NCBI GenBank assembly: GCA_023133275.1 | Contig: JAGLWU010000009.1 | Coordinates: 1-35,777, forward strand | Reading direction: 5' to 3' | Length of the DNA: 35,777 nt | DNA from: Candidatus Moraniibacteriota bacterium | Lineage (GTDB): Bacteria; Patescibacteriota; Minisyncoccia; Moranbacterales; GCA-2747515 | Notes under the pieces: model-generated | Told to the model about the DNA's origin: nothing | What the model saw: the letters and a program-made list of their open reading frames with translations, nothing else | Database searches by the model: none | In this document: piece after piece, positions 18,980-29,155 of the stretch | How positions within the stretch are numbered: the stretch's first letter is position 1 | Layout of the letters: each line of letters starts with the position of its first letter | Program-made: the position numbers and the translations under genes

Positions 18980-19051
18980 GATTTTGATTATAACATATCA
19001 TCAGTACCCCACTTCGCTACGGACGGGAATGACATTTTAGAGATTTTTGAT

Positions 19052-20421
19052 TTATTTAAAAGTTTCTAAAAAATCTATAATAACAATATTTATTGCTAAC
19101 ACTTTATTCTCTTCCCTAAATTCAGATATTTTTTCCAAACTTTTTTTAATTTTTTCTAATTTTTCTTTCTTACCATAAAAATTCAGGAATAGTTTTTTCA
19201 TTAAATTTATTGTATTTATTTTTTCATTTTTAACTCGTCTTTTCTCCTCTTCACTACGAAAACTAACTAGTCCATCTATTGAAACCCACAGATCTGTAGT
19301 TAAAAAACTTTTAGGATCATAAAGATAGAAAGAAAGGTAGCACATAAACCATTTAACACTGATTTTAGGAAATAATACTTTAATAGTATCAAATACATCA
19401 TACGTGTTGTTATTTGTTTTTGAAAATTTTATAAATTTTTCCTGAATCACCTTTTGAAAAAAGTTATTATAATCCTCCTCTGTTATCTTCCAATCTTCTG
19501 GAAAAGTATTTAGAATAGCTGACTTCAAACTACTATCCCTACAATCAAAAATATAACGGAAAATTTTATCAAAAAATAAATTTATAATTTCCTTATCATT
19601 TTCATACTTTTTAATTTCATCATAAATACATCCAAAATTCGATAAGTTATCTTTTGGCTTACTCCTTAAAATATCATCAAAAAAGTAATTTCTAAAAAAC
19701 CACCCCTTACAATAAAAAATTTTATTTCTTTGAATTTACCTTCTCTCTCCATTTTTGTTTCAATCTTAATCCATTTCAACAAATTAGGAAGTACAACTGT
19801 TGCAATTAGATAATAATCTCTATTCTTTATATGCTTTCTATAAACATTTGCCATTATTGTAGCAGAATTATAATCACCCTCACTAATAATTTCATTAACA
19901 AGACCACAAAAAATTTCTGTATACTCTTCTTCCAAACTATCACCTTTACTAACCCAAACAGACTCCCAAGACTTTAAAAGAATTTTTTTATCCATTTTAT
20001 ATTTTTTCAAAAATTTTAAAGCAAAATCTTTATCTGACTCAAAAACCCATTTCCAAATATTTCTAAAGGGACTCCAAATAAGCCAAATTATAAAAGCTAA
20101 AAAGCTAAAAATTAATACAATCTTAAAAACCCAAAAATAATTTTTATAAAAAATAAAATTAAACAAAACAAGGGTAGAAAAAAATAAAATCTTATCTACT
20201 TTTAAGATCTCTTTTAATAGAATGAATAATTCTAAATTTGTATCGACTTTTCCTTCTGCTCTTTTTTCAAAAAAATAACTCAAAACTGCAACTCCAATCG
20301 GAACTAACATAGTCAACATTCCCAAAATAACATTCTGAAAATGAGACGGATCTAATTTATTTAAAAATTCAATAAACCCTAAATTACCCCAATCAACTAA
20401 TAAGTCTAAAAATTCTTTCAT
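19052..20421 (-). pseudogene. Hypothetical membrane protein split by a frameshift at an A6/T6 run (19714-19719); ORFs 20421-19666 and 19528-19052 look like one gene
   Basis: Frame change at minus AAATTTTTTATTGTAAGG joins ...FKEIKFF to YCKGWFFRNYFFDDILRSKPKDNLSNFGCIYDEIKKYENDKEIINLFFDKIFRYIFDCRDSSLKSAILNTF... Confidence 0.65.
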
Positions 20422-20435
20422 AATTTATTTATTAC

Positions 20436-20466
20436 AAAAAACCGAAGGCTCTCGCCTTCGGTTTTT
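20436..20466 (-). terminator. Intrinsic terminator after dnaK
   Basis: AAAAACCGAAGGC...GCCTTCGGTTTTT. Confidence 0.88.
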
Positions 20467-20475
20467 CCAAATTCC

Positions 20476-22431
20476 CTATTTCTTCTCTTCACCCTCACCA
20501 TCATCTTTCTTCTCCTCCTCTTCTTTCTCAACCTCAGCCTCTTTAACATCACTTTTCTTCTCATCATCACCCCCACAAGTTCCCCCAGCACAATCGCCAC
20601 CCTCTTTAGCCTGAGCCTCCTGAGCCGCTTTATAAAGCTTCTCACCAATCACCTGAGCCGCAGTAGAAAGCTCTTCACTAGATTTCTTAATCGCCTCATT
20701 ATCAGCTTTCTCATCAGCCAATACCGTTTTCAAAGCCTCAATCTTTTCCTCAACCGGCTTTTTCTCATCAACCGTAATCTTATCACCAGCCTCTTTCAAA
20801 GCCTTTTCACTTGTAAAAACTAACGTATCAGCAGTATTTCGAATCTCAACACCCTCTTTCTTTTTCTTGTCCTCCTCAGCGTGAGCCTCAGCATCCTTTT
20901 TCATCTTATCAACTTCCTCATCAGACAAACCAGATGAACCCTCAATCTTAATTGACTGCTCTTTTCCACTAGCCTTATCAATCGCTTTAACATTCAAGAT
21001 ACCATTTGCATCAATATCGAAAGAAACTTCAACCTGTGGCACTCCTCGAGGAGCTGGCGGAATCGAATCAAGAATGAAACGTCCCAAAGTCTTATTATCC
21101 ACAGCCATCTCACGTTCACCTTGCAAAACATGAATCTCAACACTCGGTTGATTATCAGCCGCAGTAGAAAAAGTCTGAGATTGACTAGCAGGAATAGTAG
21201 TATTCTTTTCAATCAATGGAGTTCGCACACCACCCATAGTCTCAATTCCCAAAGTCAAAGGAGTAACATCCAAAAGCAAAACATCTTTCACATCACCTTG
21301 AAAAACACCACCCTGAATCGCAGCACCACTTGCCACAACCTCATCAGGATTAACAGAAACATTAGGTTTTTTACCAAAATATTCCTCAACAGTTTTCTGA
21401 ATAATTGGCATTCGAGTCATACCACCCACCAAAATAATTTCATTAATATCACCCTTTGAAAGTCCTGCTTCTTTAATCGCTGCTTCAGTCGGCTCTAATG
21501 TTTTTTGAACCAAATCATGAACTAATTCTTCCATCTTCGCTCGAGTCAAAGTCATAACCAAATGTTTTGGACCATCTTCTCCTGAAGTAATAAACGGTTG
21601 GTTAATCTCACTCTGAGCAGCTGTTGAAAGCTCAATTTTTGTCTTCTCTGCCGCTTCCTTAACTCTTTGTAATGCTAGATTATCTTTTGAAAGATCAATT
21701 CCCTCAGCCTTTTTAAATTCATCCAAAATCCATTTAATAAGAACCTGATCAAAATCATCACCACCTAAGTGAGTATCACCATGAGTAGCCTTAACTTCAA
21801 TTGTGTCTTCACTAACCTCCAAAACAGAAACATCAAAAGTACCACCACCTAAATCATAAACAACAATTTTTTCTTCATTCTTTTTATCAAATCCGTAAGC
21901 CAATGCAGCTGCAGTCGGTTCGTTAATTACTCGACGAACTTTCAAACCTGCAATCTCTCCCGCCTCTTTTGTTGCCTTTCTCTGTGCATCATCAAAATAT
22001 GCAGGAACTGTAATTACTGCTTCTTCAATTGTTTCGCCTAATTTCTCTTCCGCATCTGCTTTCAATTTACCAAGAATCATTGCACTAATCTCTTGTGGAG
22101 TGAACTCTTTTCCGCCCATCACTACTTTGATTCCACCATTGTCAGCCTTTGCAACTTTAAACGGAAAAAGTTTAATATCTTCTTGAACTTCTGAATCCGT
22201 AAAATCACGACCGATCAAACGCTTTGTTGAAAACAATGTGTTTTCAGGATTAGTTACAGCTTGACGCTTTGCCAACAGACCTACTAAACGTTCATCATTT
22301 TTATTGATTGCAACTACTGAAGGAGTTGTTCGGTTTCCTTCTTTATTTTCTAAGATCTCTGGCTTTCCACCTTCAACTACAGCCATCGCTGAGTTTGTGG
22401 TTCCGAGATCGATTCCTAATATTTTTCCCAT
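20476..22431 (-). CDS. dnaK: Molecular chaperone DnaK (Hsp70)
   Basis: [45 protein letters not shown], substrate-binding domain. Confidence 0.98.
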   Translation of the reverse strand: MGKILGIDLGTTNSAMAVVEGGKPEILENKEGNRTTPSVVAINKNDERLVGLLAKRQAVTNPENTLFSTKRLIGRDFTDSEVQEDIKLFPFKVAKADNGGIKVVMGGKEFTPQEISAMILGKLKADAEEKLGETIEEAVITVPAYFDDAQRKATKEAGEIAGLKVRRVINEPTAAALAYGFDKKNEEKIVVYDLGGGTFDVSVLEVSEDTIEVKATHGDTHLGGDDFDQVLIKWILDEFKKAEGIDLSKDNLALQRVKEAAEKTKIELSTAAQSEINQPFITSGEDGPKHLVMTLTRAKMEELVHDLVQKTLEPTEAAIKEAGLSKGDINEIILVGGMTRMPIIQKTVEEYFGKKPNVSVNPDEVVASGAAIQGGVFQGDVKDVLLLDVTPLTLGIETMGGVRTPLIEKNTTIPASQSQTFSTAADNQPSVEIHVLQGEREMAVDNKTLGRFILDSIPPAPRGVPQVEVSFDIDANGILNVKAIDKASGKEQSIKIEGSSGLSDEEVDKMKKDAEAHAEEDKKKKEGVEIRNTADTLVFTSEKALKEAGDKITVDEKKPVEEKIEALKTVLADEKADNEAIKKSSEELSTAAQVIGEKLYKAAQEAQAKEGGDCAGGTCGGDDEKKSDVKEAEVEKEEEEKKDDGEGEEKK

Positions 22432-22472
22432 ATTGTTTTTTGTTAATTTTTTGATTGTTCTAATTATCTTTC

Positions 22473-22505
22473 GTAGTAGAACGGTTTTAAACCGTTCACT
22501 ACTAC
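22473..22505. repeat. Long hairpin in the dnaK leader
   Basis: GTAGTAGAACGGTTTTAAACCGTTCACTACTAC, near-perfect palindrome. Confidence 0.6.
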
Positions 22506-22562
22506 CGCAAAACTAACAACCAAAAAACTTAATTAAATTACTTATATTTTTGTTACATTTGT

Positions 22563-22592
22563 ATTTTACGAGAAATTGGCACTCATGTCAAG
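22563..22592 (-). promoter_or_regulatory. dnaK promoter TTGACA-N18-TAAAAT
   Basis: Minus strand -35 at 22592-22587 inside the CIRCE spacer, -10 at 22568-22563. Confidence 0.8.
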
Positions 22593-22602
22593 AGAGTGCT
22601 AG
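22576..22602. promoter_or_regulatory. CIRCE element (HrcA operator)
   Basis: TTGGCACTC-N9-GAGTGCTAG vs consensus TTAGCACTC-N9-GAGTGCTAA. Confidence 0.9.
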
Positions 22603-22623
22603 TTTTTAAAAAATTCACATTTG

Positions 22624-22656
<33 letters not shown>

Positions 22657-22713
22657 GATAACCTAAAGTATCTAGTAATTTTACTGGACAACTCAGAAGC
22701 AAGGAGAAAACAC

Positions 22714-23010
22714 ATGATCCCTGAAATTTCAGAAATAAAAGATAAAGATATTTTTTATAGCTCACTCAAAAAGGAAGTGCTTATAGTAAAAACAGTAGAA
22801 ATAGCTGATGAAAATCACGCAGGTTTTTTCTATACAGCAATATATCACTCTTCCGAAGAAAGTACGGAAGTAATAATCAGAGAGAGGTGTTGGTTCTCAA
22901 CTGCCCAATACAATACAAGATTTCGAAAAGAACATCTCAAAATAACAACTTTAGATGAAATTTATCTATTGCCTTTGCAAAATGCCACTAAACAGGCACT
23001 GCAACAATAA
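22714..23010 (+). CDS. Hypothetical protein, about 98 aa
   Basis: ATG at 22714 preceded by SD AAGGAG (22701-22706); followed by intrinsic terminator; the longer ORF start at 22621 would translate the microsatellite. Confidence 0.7.
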   Translation: MIPEISEIKDKDIFYSSLKKEVLIVKTVEIADENHAGFFYTAIYHSSEESTEVIIRERCWFSTAQYNTRFRKEHLKITTLDEIYLLPLQNATKQALQQ

Positions 23011-23016
23011 AGGAGT

Positions 23017-23060
23017 TTAGCACGGGGAAGCACAAAGCTGTTTCCTGTGCTTCTTTTTTT
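23017..23060 (+). terminator. Intrinsic terminator
   Basis: AAGCACA-N11-TGTGCTT-C-TTTTTTT. Confidence 0.75.
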
Positions 23061-23132
23061 AAACACAATTTCAAAAGCTCTAACTTTTCCAAAAGGTCAT
23101 TCAGCTCATCCGCCAAGCAACCCAAAGAAAAA

Positions 23133-23506
23133 CTAATCCTCCATTTCAACCACTATCTTTTTCGATTGAGATTTTTCAATCTTAGGAATCACAATCCGCA
23201 AAACACCTTTTTTGTAACTCGCTTTAGCTTCATCCTCCTTAACCATCACAGGCAAAGAAACCGATCGAGAAAAACTCCTCTCTCAAACATCCTTTCGATA
23301 ATAGGACTCCTTTTTAACCTCTTCTTTACTTGATGTATTTCCAGAAACAGTCAAAGCATTGTCCTCAATCAAAATATCAACATCCTCCTTATCAATACAA
23401 TATCAGAAATAGGAGTCTTCACCACAACATTCTCACCCTCTTGATAAACATCAATAAGCGACGTAAAATCAAATTCATTATTAAAAATCCTTAATAAACT
23501 ACCCAT
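23133..23506 (-). pseudogene. Degraded Hsp20 family gene
   Basis: Minus: MGSLLRIFNNEFDFTSLIDVYQEGENVVVKTPISDI / frameshift / IDKEDVDILIEDNALTVSGNTSSKEEVKKESYYRKDV*ERSFSRSVSLPVMVKEDEAKASYKKGVLRIVIPK. Confidence 0.8.
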
Positions 23507-23538
23507 CAAGAGCTGACAGGGTATTTTTTAAAGCGGTG

Positions 23539-23803
23539 TCAGTTGCTGAGAGTGTATTTTTTGTAATTCTTAATTTCTTGATTCTTCATATAACTTGTTA
23601 TACTTTTTTCACTTCCAAATTTACTTACCGTATTTATAAAATATCCGCTTGACCAAAATTTTTCTCCCCACAATTCTTTTTTAACTTTAGGACATTCTTT
23701 GAAAATTTGTTTTGCTATTAGATTTTTTATTAAATTTAGCTGGACATACAAAATAATAAATCAATATTGAAACATTGTGACTTTTTTGTATATATTTAAT
23801 CAT
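23539..23803 (-). pseudogene. Internally deleted IS200/IS605-type Y1 transposase (TnpA) remnant
   Basis: N-terminal IQKSHNVSILIYYFVCPAKF in one frame joined to C-terminal KNLIAKQIFKECPKVKKELWGEKFWSSGYFINTVSKFGSEKSITSYMKNQ in another; HUH-containing middle missing. Confidence 0.75.
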
Positions 23804-23895
23804 TAATTCAGTATATCACGAACGTAGCAGAACTACGGAAAATTAGACTCTTAGTGAATAAAAACTAAGTAATAATTACTACTCCTCGCAAAACA

Positions 23896-23927
23896 AAAAA
23901 GTAATAATTTACGAATTATTACTTTTT
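23896..23927 (-). terminator. Intrinsic terminator
   Basis: AAAAAGTAATAATT...AATTATTACTTTTT. Confidence 0.75.
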
Positions 23928-23951
23928 ACTAAAATTAAAATCACACAACTA

Positions 23952-24611
23952 TTATTCCACAATAACCTCTTCAATTTCTTCCTGAAAAGATTCTGGCAAA
24001 AGACCTAACTTAATATATTTATTAATATCTTTTATATTCACTGAATCTTGTTTCAAAGCTGCCTGCATAAAAATTTCTTTTTTCTCTTCAGTATTAAAAA
24101 TCTCACACTTCTGTCCAGCATGCCTTTTTGCTAAATTTTTCTTTGCTAAAAAAGGATCAATTGGACGCCCAGCAGTTCCTGAAGTAAAAGTTACAGAATT
24201 GTTACTGGCATTAAATACAAGTCTCACATCTTCACCTGGTCGAGCAATTACTGAAACAGTTGCTACTTTTTTATCACTGCTACGAATTTTAGTTTTGTTA
24301 TCAGTTTTATGAGGCATGCAACTGTCTTTACATTTGTAAAAACTTACTGTATAAACACCATTTTTTGCATCATCGAAAACTGCATTATTTCCAAATTCAA
24401 CTTCTACATATTTTCCATTTTGAAACATCACTCCTTTGTATCTCTTGGAACTGCCTCCAACGATCGTGTAGGTAATTGTTGTTCCACCATGAGCTCTCAC
24501 CCATTCTGGCGATCGATAACCTTCTCCCCACCAAGCATCTGCTGAAACATTTTCTGAAATTATAATGATTCCTCCTACAACAACTAATATTGTTAATAAT
24601 ATTTTTTTCAT
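23952..24611 (-). CDS. Secreted hypothetical protein
   Basis: Signal peptide MKKILLTILVVVGGIIIISENVSADA; terminator downstream. Confidence 0.7.
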   Translation of the reverse strand: MKKILLTILVVVGGIIIISENVSADAWWGEGYRSPEWVRAHGGTTITYTIVGGSSKRYKGVMFQNGKYVEVEFGNNAVFDDAKNGVYTVSFYKCKDSCMPHKTDNKTKIRSSDKKVATVSVIARPGEDVRLVFNASNNSVTFTSGTAGRPIDPFLAKKNLAKRHAGQKCEIFNTEEKKEIFMQAALKQDSVNIKDINKYIKLGLLPESFQEEIEEVIVE

Positions 24612-24783
24612 AAAATTAAATATAAATTATTATCTTAAAATTTTTTCATTAATTAAATCTGGAATTATTTTATTACGAATAATTGGAAAAACTTTTTTAA
24701 ATTATCTTTTTCAGTTCAGTAAATTATATTTTATTCAATTGTCTTTTTTGTAAATTTTTATAATTTTATAGAAAAAAGATAAT

Positions 24784-27096
24784 TTATTTCCTCCTTCCTG
24801 AATACCCCAATGCCTTTTCCCATCTCCAAAGCATCTCATCACTATAATCTGGTTTTGCCGTTGGGTCAAGAGGATTATCTCTATTTACATAATATAAAAT
24901 ACTGTGTCCGAAAGATTGTGTATATCTTTTCTGCAATTTACTCGCATCCATTTTCCTAGCTTTGTCAACAGAAATCCTTTCACCTGTTTTTTTATTATAA
25001 TACACTGCACCGCCTTGAGAAATACTACCCCCTAATTTACCCGTAACCATAGAATGTACAGAAGTATTTGGCTCATAATCTTCAAATTGAGTATCTGGCA
25101 AAGACTCCAATTCCCTTTCAATAAATTTCCGCCACAAAGGAGCAGCCACTTGACTTCCTAAACTGCCTTTTTTCAAAGGTTTATTTTCATTGTTTCCCAC
25201 CCAAACGCCAACAGCTAAATCAGGAGTATAACCTAATGTTAAAACATCCCTCGCTTCTTGAGTTGTCCCAGTTTTAGCTGCTACCTTTCGCTCTGGAAAA
25301 TAAAGATTATTTTTCTTGCCAAAAACATAAGTTCTTGCATCATTATCACTAAGAATACTATTAATTTTACGAGCAACATCAGCATTAATAACTCTCTCTG
25401 ATTCTGGCGGATGAACGATTTCTTCATCACTAGAATCAACCACACGACTAATTCCATGAACTGGAGCTTTAACCCCATCATTTGCAAAAACTGAAAAAGC
25501 ACCTACTTCTTCCAAAAGTTTAACCTCGCCACTACCTAAAACTAATGACAATCCAAAGCGACTCCTATCTTTCAAAGTAGTAATTCCCAACTCCTCCGCA
25601 AAATCAATTGACTCATCAATTCCAACTAAATATAAAGTTTTAACCGCTGGAGTATTCAATGAACCTGCCAAAGCTTTTCGCATAGAAACTAATCCATGAT
25701 TTTTTCCATCATAATTACTCGGTTTATATTCATTGCCTGAACCATCTTCACCAAAATTTGTTGGCACATCGTAAAGCAAAGTTTCTGGTTGATAACCTTT
25801 ATCAAAAGCGGCTGCATAAACAATTGGCTTGAAAGATGAGCCTGGTTGTCGTTTACTTAATGTTACATTTACTTCTCCATCATTCTCAGCATCAAAATAA
25901 TCAACGCTTCCCACCATTGCTAAAACCCCGCCACTTTTAGGATCAATCGCTACTAAAGCCGCATTACTTGCTCCGTGTTTTGGCAATTCAACTGCATAAT
26001 CTTTAACATCCTGTTCTGCTCTTTTCTGCATTTCATAATCTAAAGTTGTATAAACTTTAAATCCCCCTTGTTGCACTCGTTCTTCTCCAAAAATTTTTGT
26101 TAATTGTTCTTTAACATAAAAAACAAAATGAGGAGCTTGAATTGTTTCTTTATGTGCTTTAAGTTTTCCCAAAGTATTAGTTGCCAACGCTTCATTGACT
26201 ATCTCTTTATCATACATTTCTAAATCAGCCATTCGATTTAAAATATATCTCTGACGCTCAATCAATCTATCAGTATTTTCAGCATAAGGCGAAAAATCAT
26301 ACGTAGCTTTTGGCAAAGACGCTAATAAAGCTGCCTCGTCCAAAGTTAATTCGCTAGCATTTTTACCAAAGAAAACTTCCGACGCTGACTGCACTCCATA
26401 AGCATTTGAACCATAAGGAACCTCATTTAAATAATAATCAAGAATTTGATCTTTTTCAAAATATCTTTCTATTTTTATCGCTAAAACAATTTCTTTAAAT
26501 TTACGTTGGTAAGTTTTTTCTCGAGTAAGAAAAGTATTCCGCACTAATTGTTGCGTGATTGTACTTCCTCCTTGCGAATTTTCTTTTTTGATAAAGTTTT
26601 TATGAGCTGCTCGTAAAATTCCGTAAATATCAATTCCAATGTGTTTATAAAAATCGTCATCTTCCGCCGCAATCGTTGCATTACGCATGTAATCAGAAAT
26701 ATCATTGTGATTAACTACTTTACGATCTTCCTCACCATGTAATTCGTATAAAATATGTTCACCAGTTTTATCATAAATGATTGTAGTTTCATAAATATCC
26801 ATTTTAACCAAAGCTTCTGCGTCAACTGTATTGTAATAAGCATACAAAAAAACTGTCGCTCCTGCTAGAGCCACAACCAAAATTAAATCTATAGAAGTAC
26901 TTGCTATAAACCCTATTATTTTAAAGAAAATTTTCCACTTGCTATTTTGCTTTTCGCCTTTTTTCTTAGTCTTTTTGCTCTTTTCTTTAGTAGTTTGCTT
27001 CGTTTTTTCTAGTTTAATTGTTCCTAATTTGGAGCTTTCTTTTTTTTTGAAAAAACTTTGAGATTTGCTCTTTAATTTGTTGAAATTTAGTTTCAT
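24784..27096 (-). CDS. Bifunctional penicillin-binding protein 1A (GT51 + transpeptidase)
   Basis: EDDDFYKHIGIDIYGILRAAHKN...QGGSTITQQLVRNTFL; transpeptidase SSFK, SLN and KTGTT motifs. Confidence 0.95.
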   Translation of the reverse strand: MKLNFNKLKSKSQSFFKKKESSKLGTIKLEKTKQTTKEKSKKTKKKGEKQNSKWKIFFKIIGFIASTSIDLILVVALAGATVFLYAYYNTVDAEALVKMDIYETTIIYDKTGEHILYELHGEEDRKVVNHNDISDYMRNATIAAEDDDFYKHIGIDIYGILRAAHKNFIKKENSQGGSTITQQLVRNTFLTREKTYQRKFKEIVLAIKIERYFEKDQILDYYLNEVPYGSNAYGVQSASEVFFGKNASELTLDEAALLASLPKATYDFSPYAENTDRLIERQRYILNRMADLEMYDKEIVNEALATNTLGKLKAHKETIQAPHFVFYVKEQLTKIFGEERVQQGGFKVYTTLDYEMQKRAEQDVKDYAVELPKHGASNAALVAIDPKSGGVLAMVGSVDYFDAENDGEVNVTLSKRQPGSSFKPIVYAAAFDKGYQPETLLYDVPTNFGEDGSGNEYKPSNYDGKNHGLVSMRKALAGSLNTPAVKTLYLVGIDESIDFAEELGITTLKDRSRFGLSLVLGSGEVKLLEEVGAFSVFANDGVKAPVHGISRVVDSSDEEIVHPPESERVINADVARKINSILSDNDARTYVFGKKNNLYFPERKVAAKTGTTQEARDVLTLGYTPDLAVGVWVGNNENKPLKKGSLGSQVAAPLWRKFIERELESLPDTQFEDYEPNTSVHSMVTGKLGGSISQGGAVYYNKKTGERISVDKARKMDASKLQKRYTQSFGHSILYYVNRDNPLDPTAKPDYSDEMLWRWEKALGYSGRRK

Positions 27097-27215
27097 TAAA
27101 ACTTTAAATTTATTGAAATTTAATAGAAAACAAACCTTTAATTTTGATAGAATATTTAAAGATTTTTATAATGTTATTTAACCACAAAAAATTATTCTTG
27201 TCAATAAAATTAATT

Positions 27216-27598
27216 CTACCTCTCCATAACTGATTTTAAGTTAATTAAAGTATCTTTAATAAATGGATTGTCTAATTCTCCATTTTTCATCCATTCAAAA
27301 TATTCCATCTCAGTTTTATTTTCATCAATTTCTTTGTAAGTATATTTAACTGAATAATTTTCTTCTAAATCGGTTAGTATGAATATATTATTTTTTTGAA
27401 ACTCTACAACTTTATAAAAATCCCATTCAGAACCCCCCCTGTATTTTTATATTGAGTGCCTATTTTTGGAGGATATTCATCTACAATTTCTTCCTCGATA
27501 GAAGAAATCCATAAATGAGTATTTTTTGGATTTGTCGTAAATTCAAAAACTTCTTCAATTGGCTTATCAATAATAATTGTAATTTTATTCTTTTTCAT
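27216..27598 (-). pseudogene. SRPBCC/START-like protein disrupted at a G7 homopolymer (27433-27439)
   Basis: MKKNKITIIIDKPIEEVFEFTTNPKNTHLW...GTQYKNTGG / shift / SEWDFYKVVEFQKNNIFILTDLEENYSVKYTYKEIDENKTEMEYFEWMKNGELDNPFIKDTLINLKSVMER. Confidence 0.75.
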
Positions 27599-27628
27599 AT
27601 AATTTTTTATTAAATGTATATTTAAAAT

Positions 27629-28810
27629 TTATTTATTACTTTTATAAATCCCCTCCAACTGTTCTCCAATTTTCTTCCAACTAAATTTCTCCGCTCTCCG
27701 AAAAGCATTTTCAGCATAATTCTTAACCAATTCCCTATCATTATACAACTTTTTCACAGATTGACAAATATTCTCCGCATTCACTTCCGACAAATATACG
27801 CCGCCATCATCACCTAAATAATTCCTATTAATCGCACGATCACAACAAATAATCGCCGTCTTTGCCACCATATAATGCAATATTTTTCCACTAGCCTGTT
27901 GAACAGAATTATCCTTAGGATCCACCGCCACATCTGCCAGAGAATTTACTTCTGCCAGAGAAAAATAATTCAAAGGAGAAATCACCGTTACGCTTTTTTC
28001 CAAATTATTTTTCGCAATATAATTTCTAACCCATCCAGCTGGAAAACCTCCAATCACAAAATAAACATCAGGTAAATTTTTTACTGTTTTTTTAATCGAA
28101 TTTATTAAATGTTTCACACCTTTATTTTCAATCAAGGCACCTGTGTAAACAACTACAAATTTATCAACTGGAATATTAAATTTTTTTCGTAAATTTTTTT
28201 TATCATCCAAATCTTTATAATAATCAACATTTACACCATCAGATACATGAAAAGCTTTTTCATCACCTCGAGCATTTTTAATAATTTTTACATTATTTTT
28301 ATCACTCACCACGGCGACATCACCGATACTATTTATTTTCCTTTCAAGAAAATTAAAAATTGATTTCAACCAACTAATTTTTAAATAACCATGAGATTTC
28401 ATTTCATTTACCAAACTGCCATGAAAATCAGAAACAAGCAAAAACTTACGCCAAAAGAAAATTATTCGCATCATTTTGCCAATCAAAGCTCCTTCATGTA
28501 AATGACCATGAACCACATCTGGTTTCCAAGTACGAATCATGTAAAAAGTTTTCCGAATCAAAAAAATATTTAATAAAACTTTTTGCCAATCAGGACCCGC
28601 CTCAGTTTTTTTATACCAAAAAAGCCAACGTCGAATTCTCCTCACGTCAATCTTTGTTTCTATATATTTGTGAATATCATCACCATTATGATAGGTAACA
28701 ATAACTATTTCATGACCCAGTTTTTCCAAAGCTCGAGCTTCTTCATAAATACGAATATGCGTACCACGATGAGAAAAAAACGGAGTCGGTGCAATCATTA
28801 AAATTTTCAT
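27629..28810 (-). CDS. Glycosyltransferase (GT4-like)
   Basis: MKILMIAPTPFFSHRGTHIRIYEEARALEKLGHEIVIVTY; VVYTGALIENKGVKHLI; C-terminal GT-B pattern. Confidence 0.9.
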   Translation of the reverse strand: MKILMIAPTPFFSHRGTHIRIYEEARALEKLGHEIVIVTYHNGDDIHKYIETKIDVRRIRRWLFWYKKTEAGPDWQKVLLNIFLIRKTFYMIRTWKPDVVHGHLHEGALIGKMMRIIFFWRKFLLVSDFHGSLVNEMKSHGYLKISWLKSIFNFLERKINSIGDVAVVSDKNNVKIIKNARGDEKAFHVSDGVNVDYYKDLDDKKNLRKKFNIPVDKFVVVYTGALIENKGVKHLINSIKKTVKNLPDVYFVIGGFPAGWVRNYIAKNNLEKSVTVISPLNYFSLAEVNSLADVAVDPKDNSVQQASGKILHYMVAKTAIICCDRAINRNYLGDDGGVYLSEVNAENICQSVKKLYNDRELVKNYAENAFRRAEKFSWKKIGEQLEGIYKSNK

Positions 28811-28959
28811 TTCCGCAATATTTTTTATAAAAAATAAATTTTTAAAACATTTTCAATCTATTAAATCAAATTGAAAGATTCTAATTTATATATTTAATAC
28901 TAACTCATTTTCCACAACTTCACAAGAAAACATTAAAACTATAAATAAAATAATAATTG

Positions 28960-28980
28960 TGCTCGCCGCACGGGCTTTTC
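28960..28980 (+). repeat. Family B hairpin repeat copy 2
   Basis: GTGCTCGCCGCACGGGCTTTT. Confidence 0.65.
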
Positions 28981-29155
28981 ACCATTCAACATTTTCCAAA
29001 ATTATGAAAATTTATTGTTATCCGAATTTCCTGTCATTCAAAGTTATCTGTCATTCTGAACGGATTTATTTTTTCTTTAGAAAAAATAAAGGAATGAATA
29101 ATCCCCTACAGAAAAATACAAAACCTTAAAAATCACACTTTCACAAAAACAAAAC

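Noticed and set aside
19000-19040. Another dispersed repeat (ACTTCGCTACGGACGGGAATGACATT)
   Set aside because: Resembles common GTCATTCCCG-type intergenic repeats but only one clear copy is present in this window
20570-20620. DnaK C-terminal CAGGTCGG as a novel redox motif
   Set aside because: Lies in a disordered charged tail; two cysteines alone are weak evidence
21121-21459. 112 aa ORF antisense to dnaK
   Set aside because: Shadow of conserved dnaK codons
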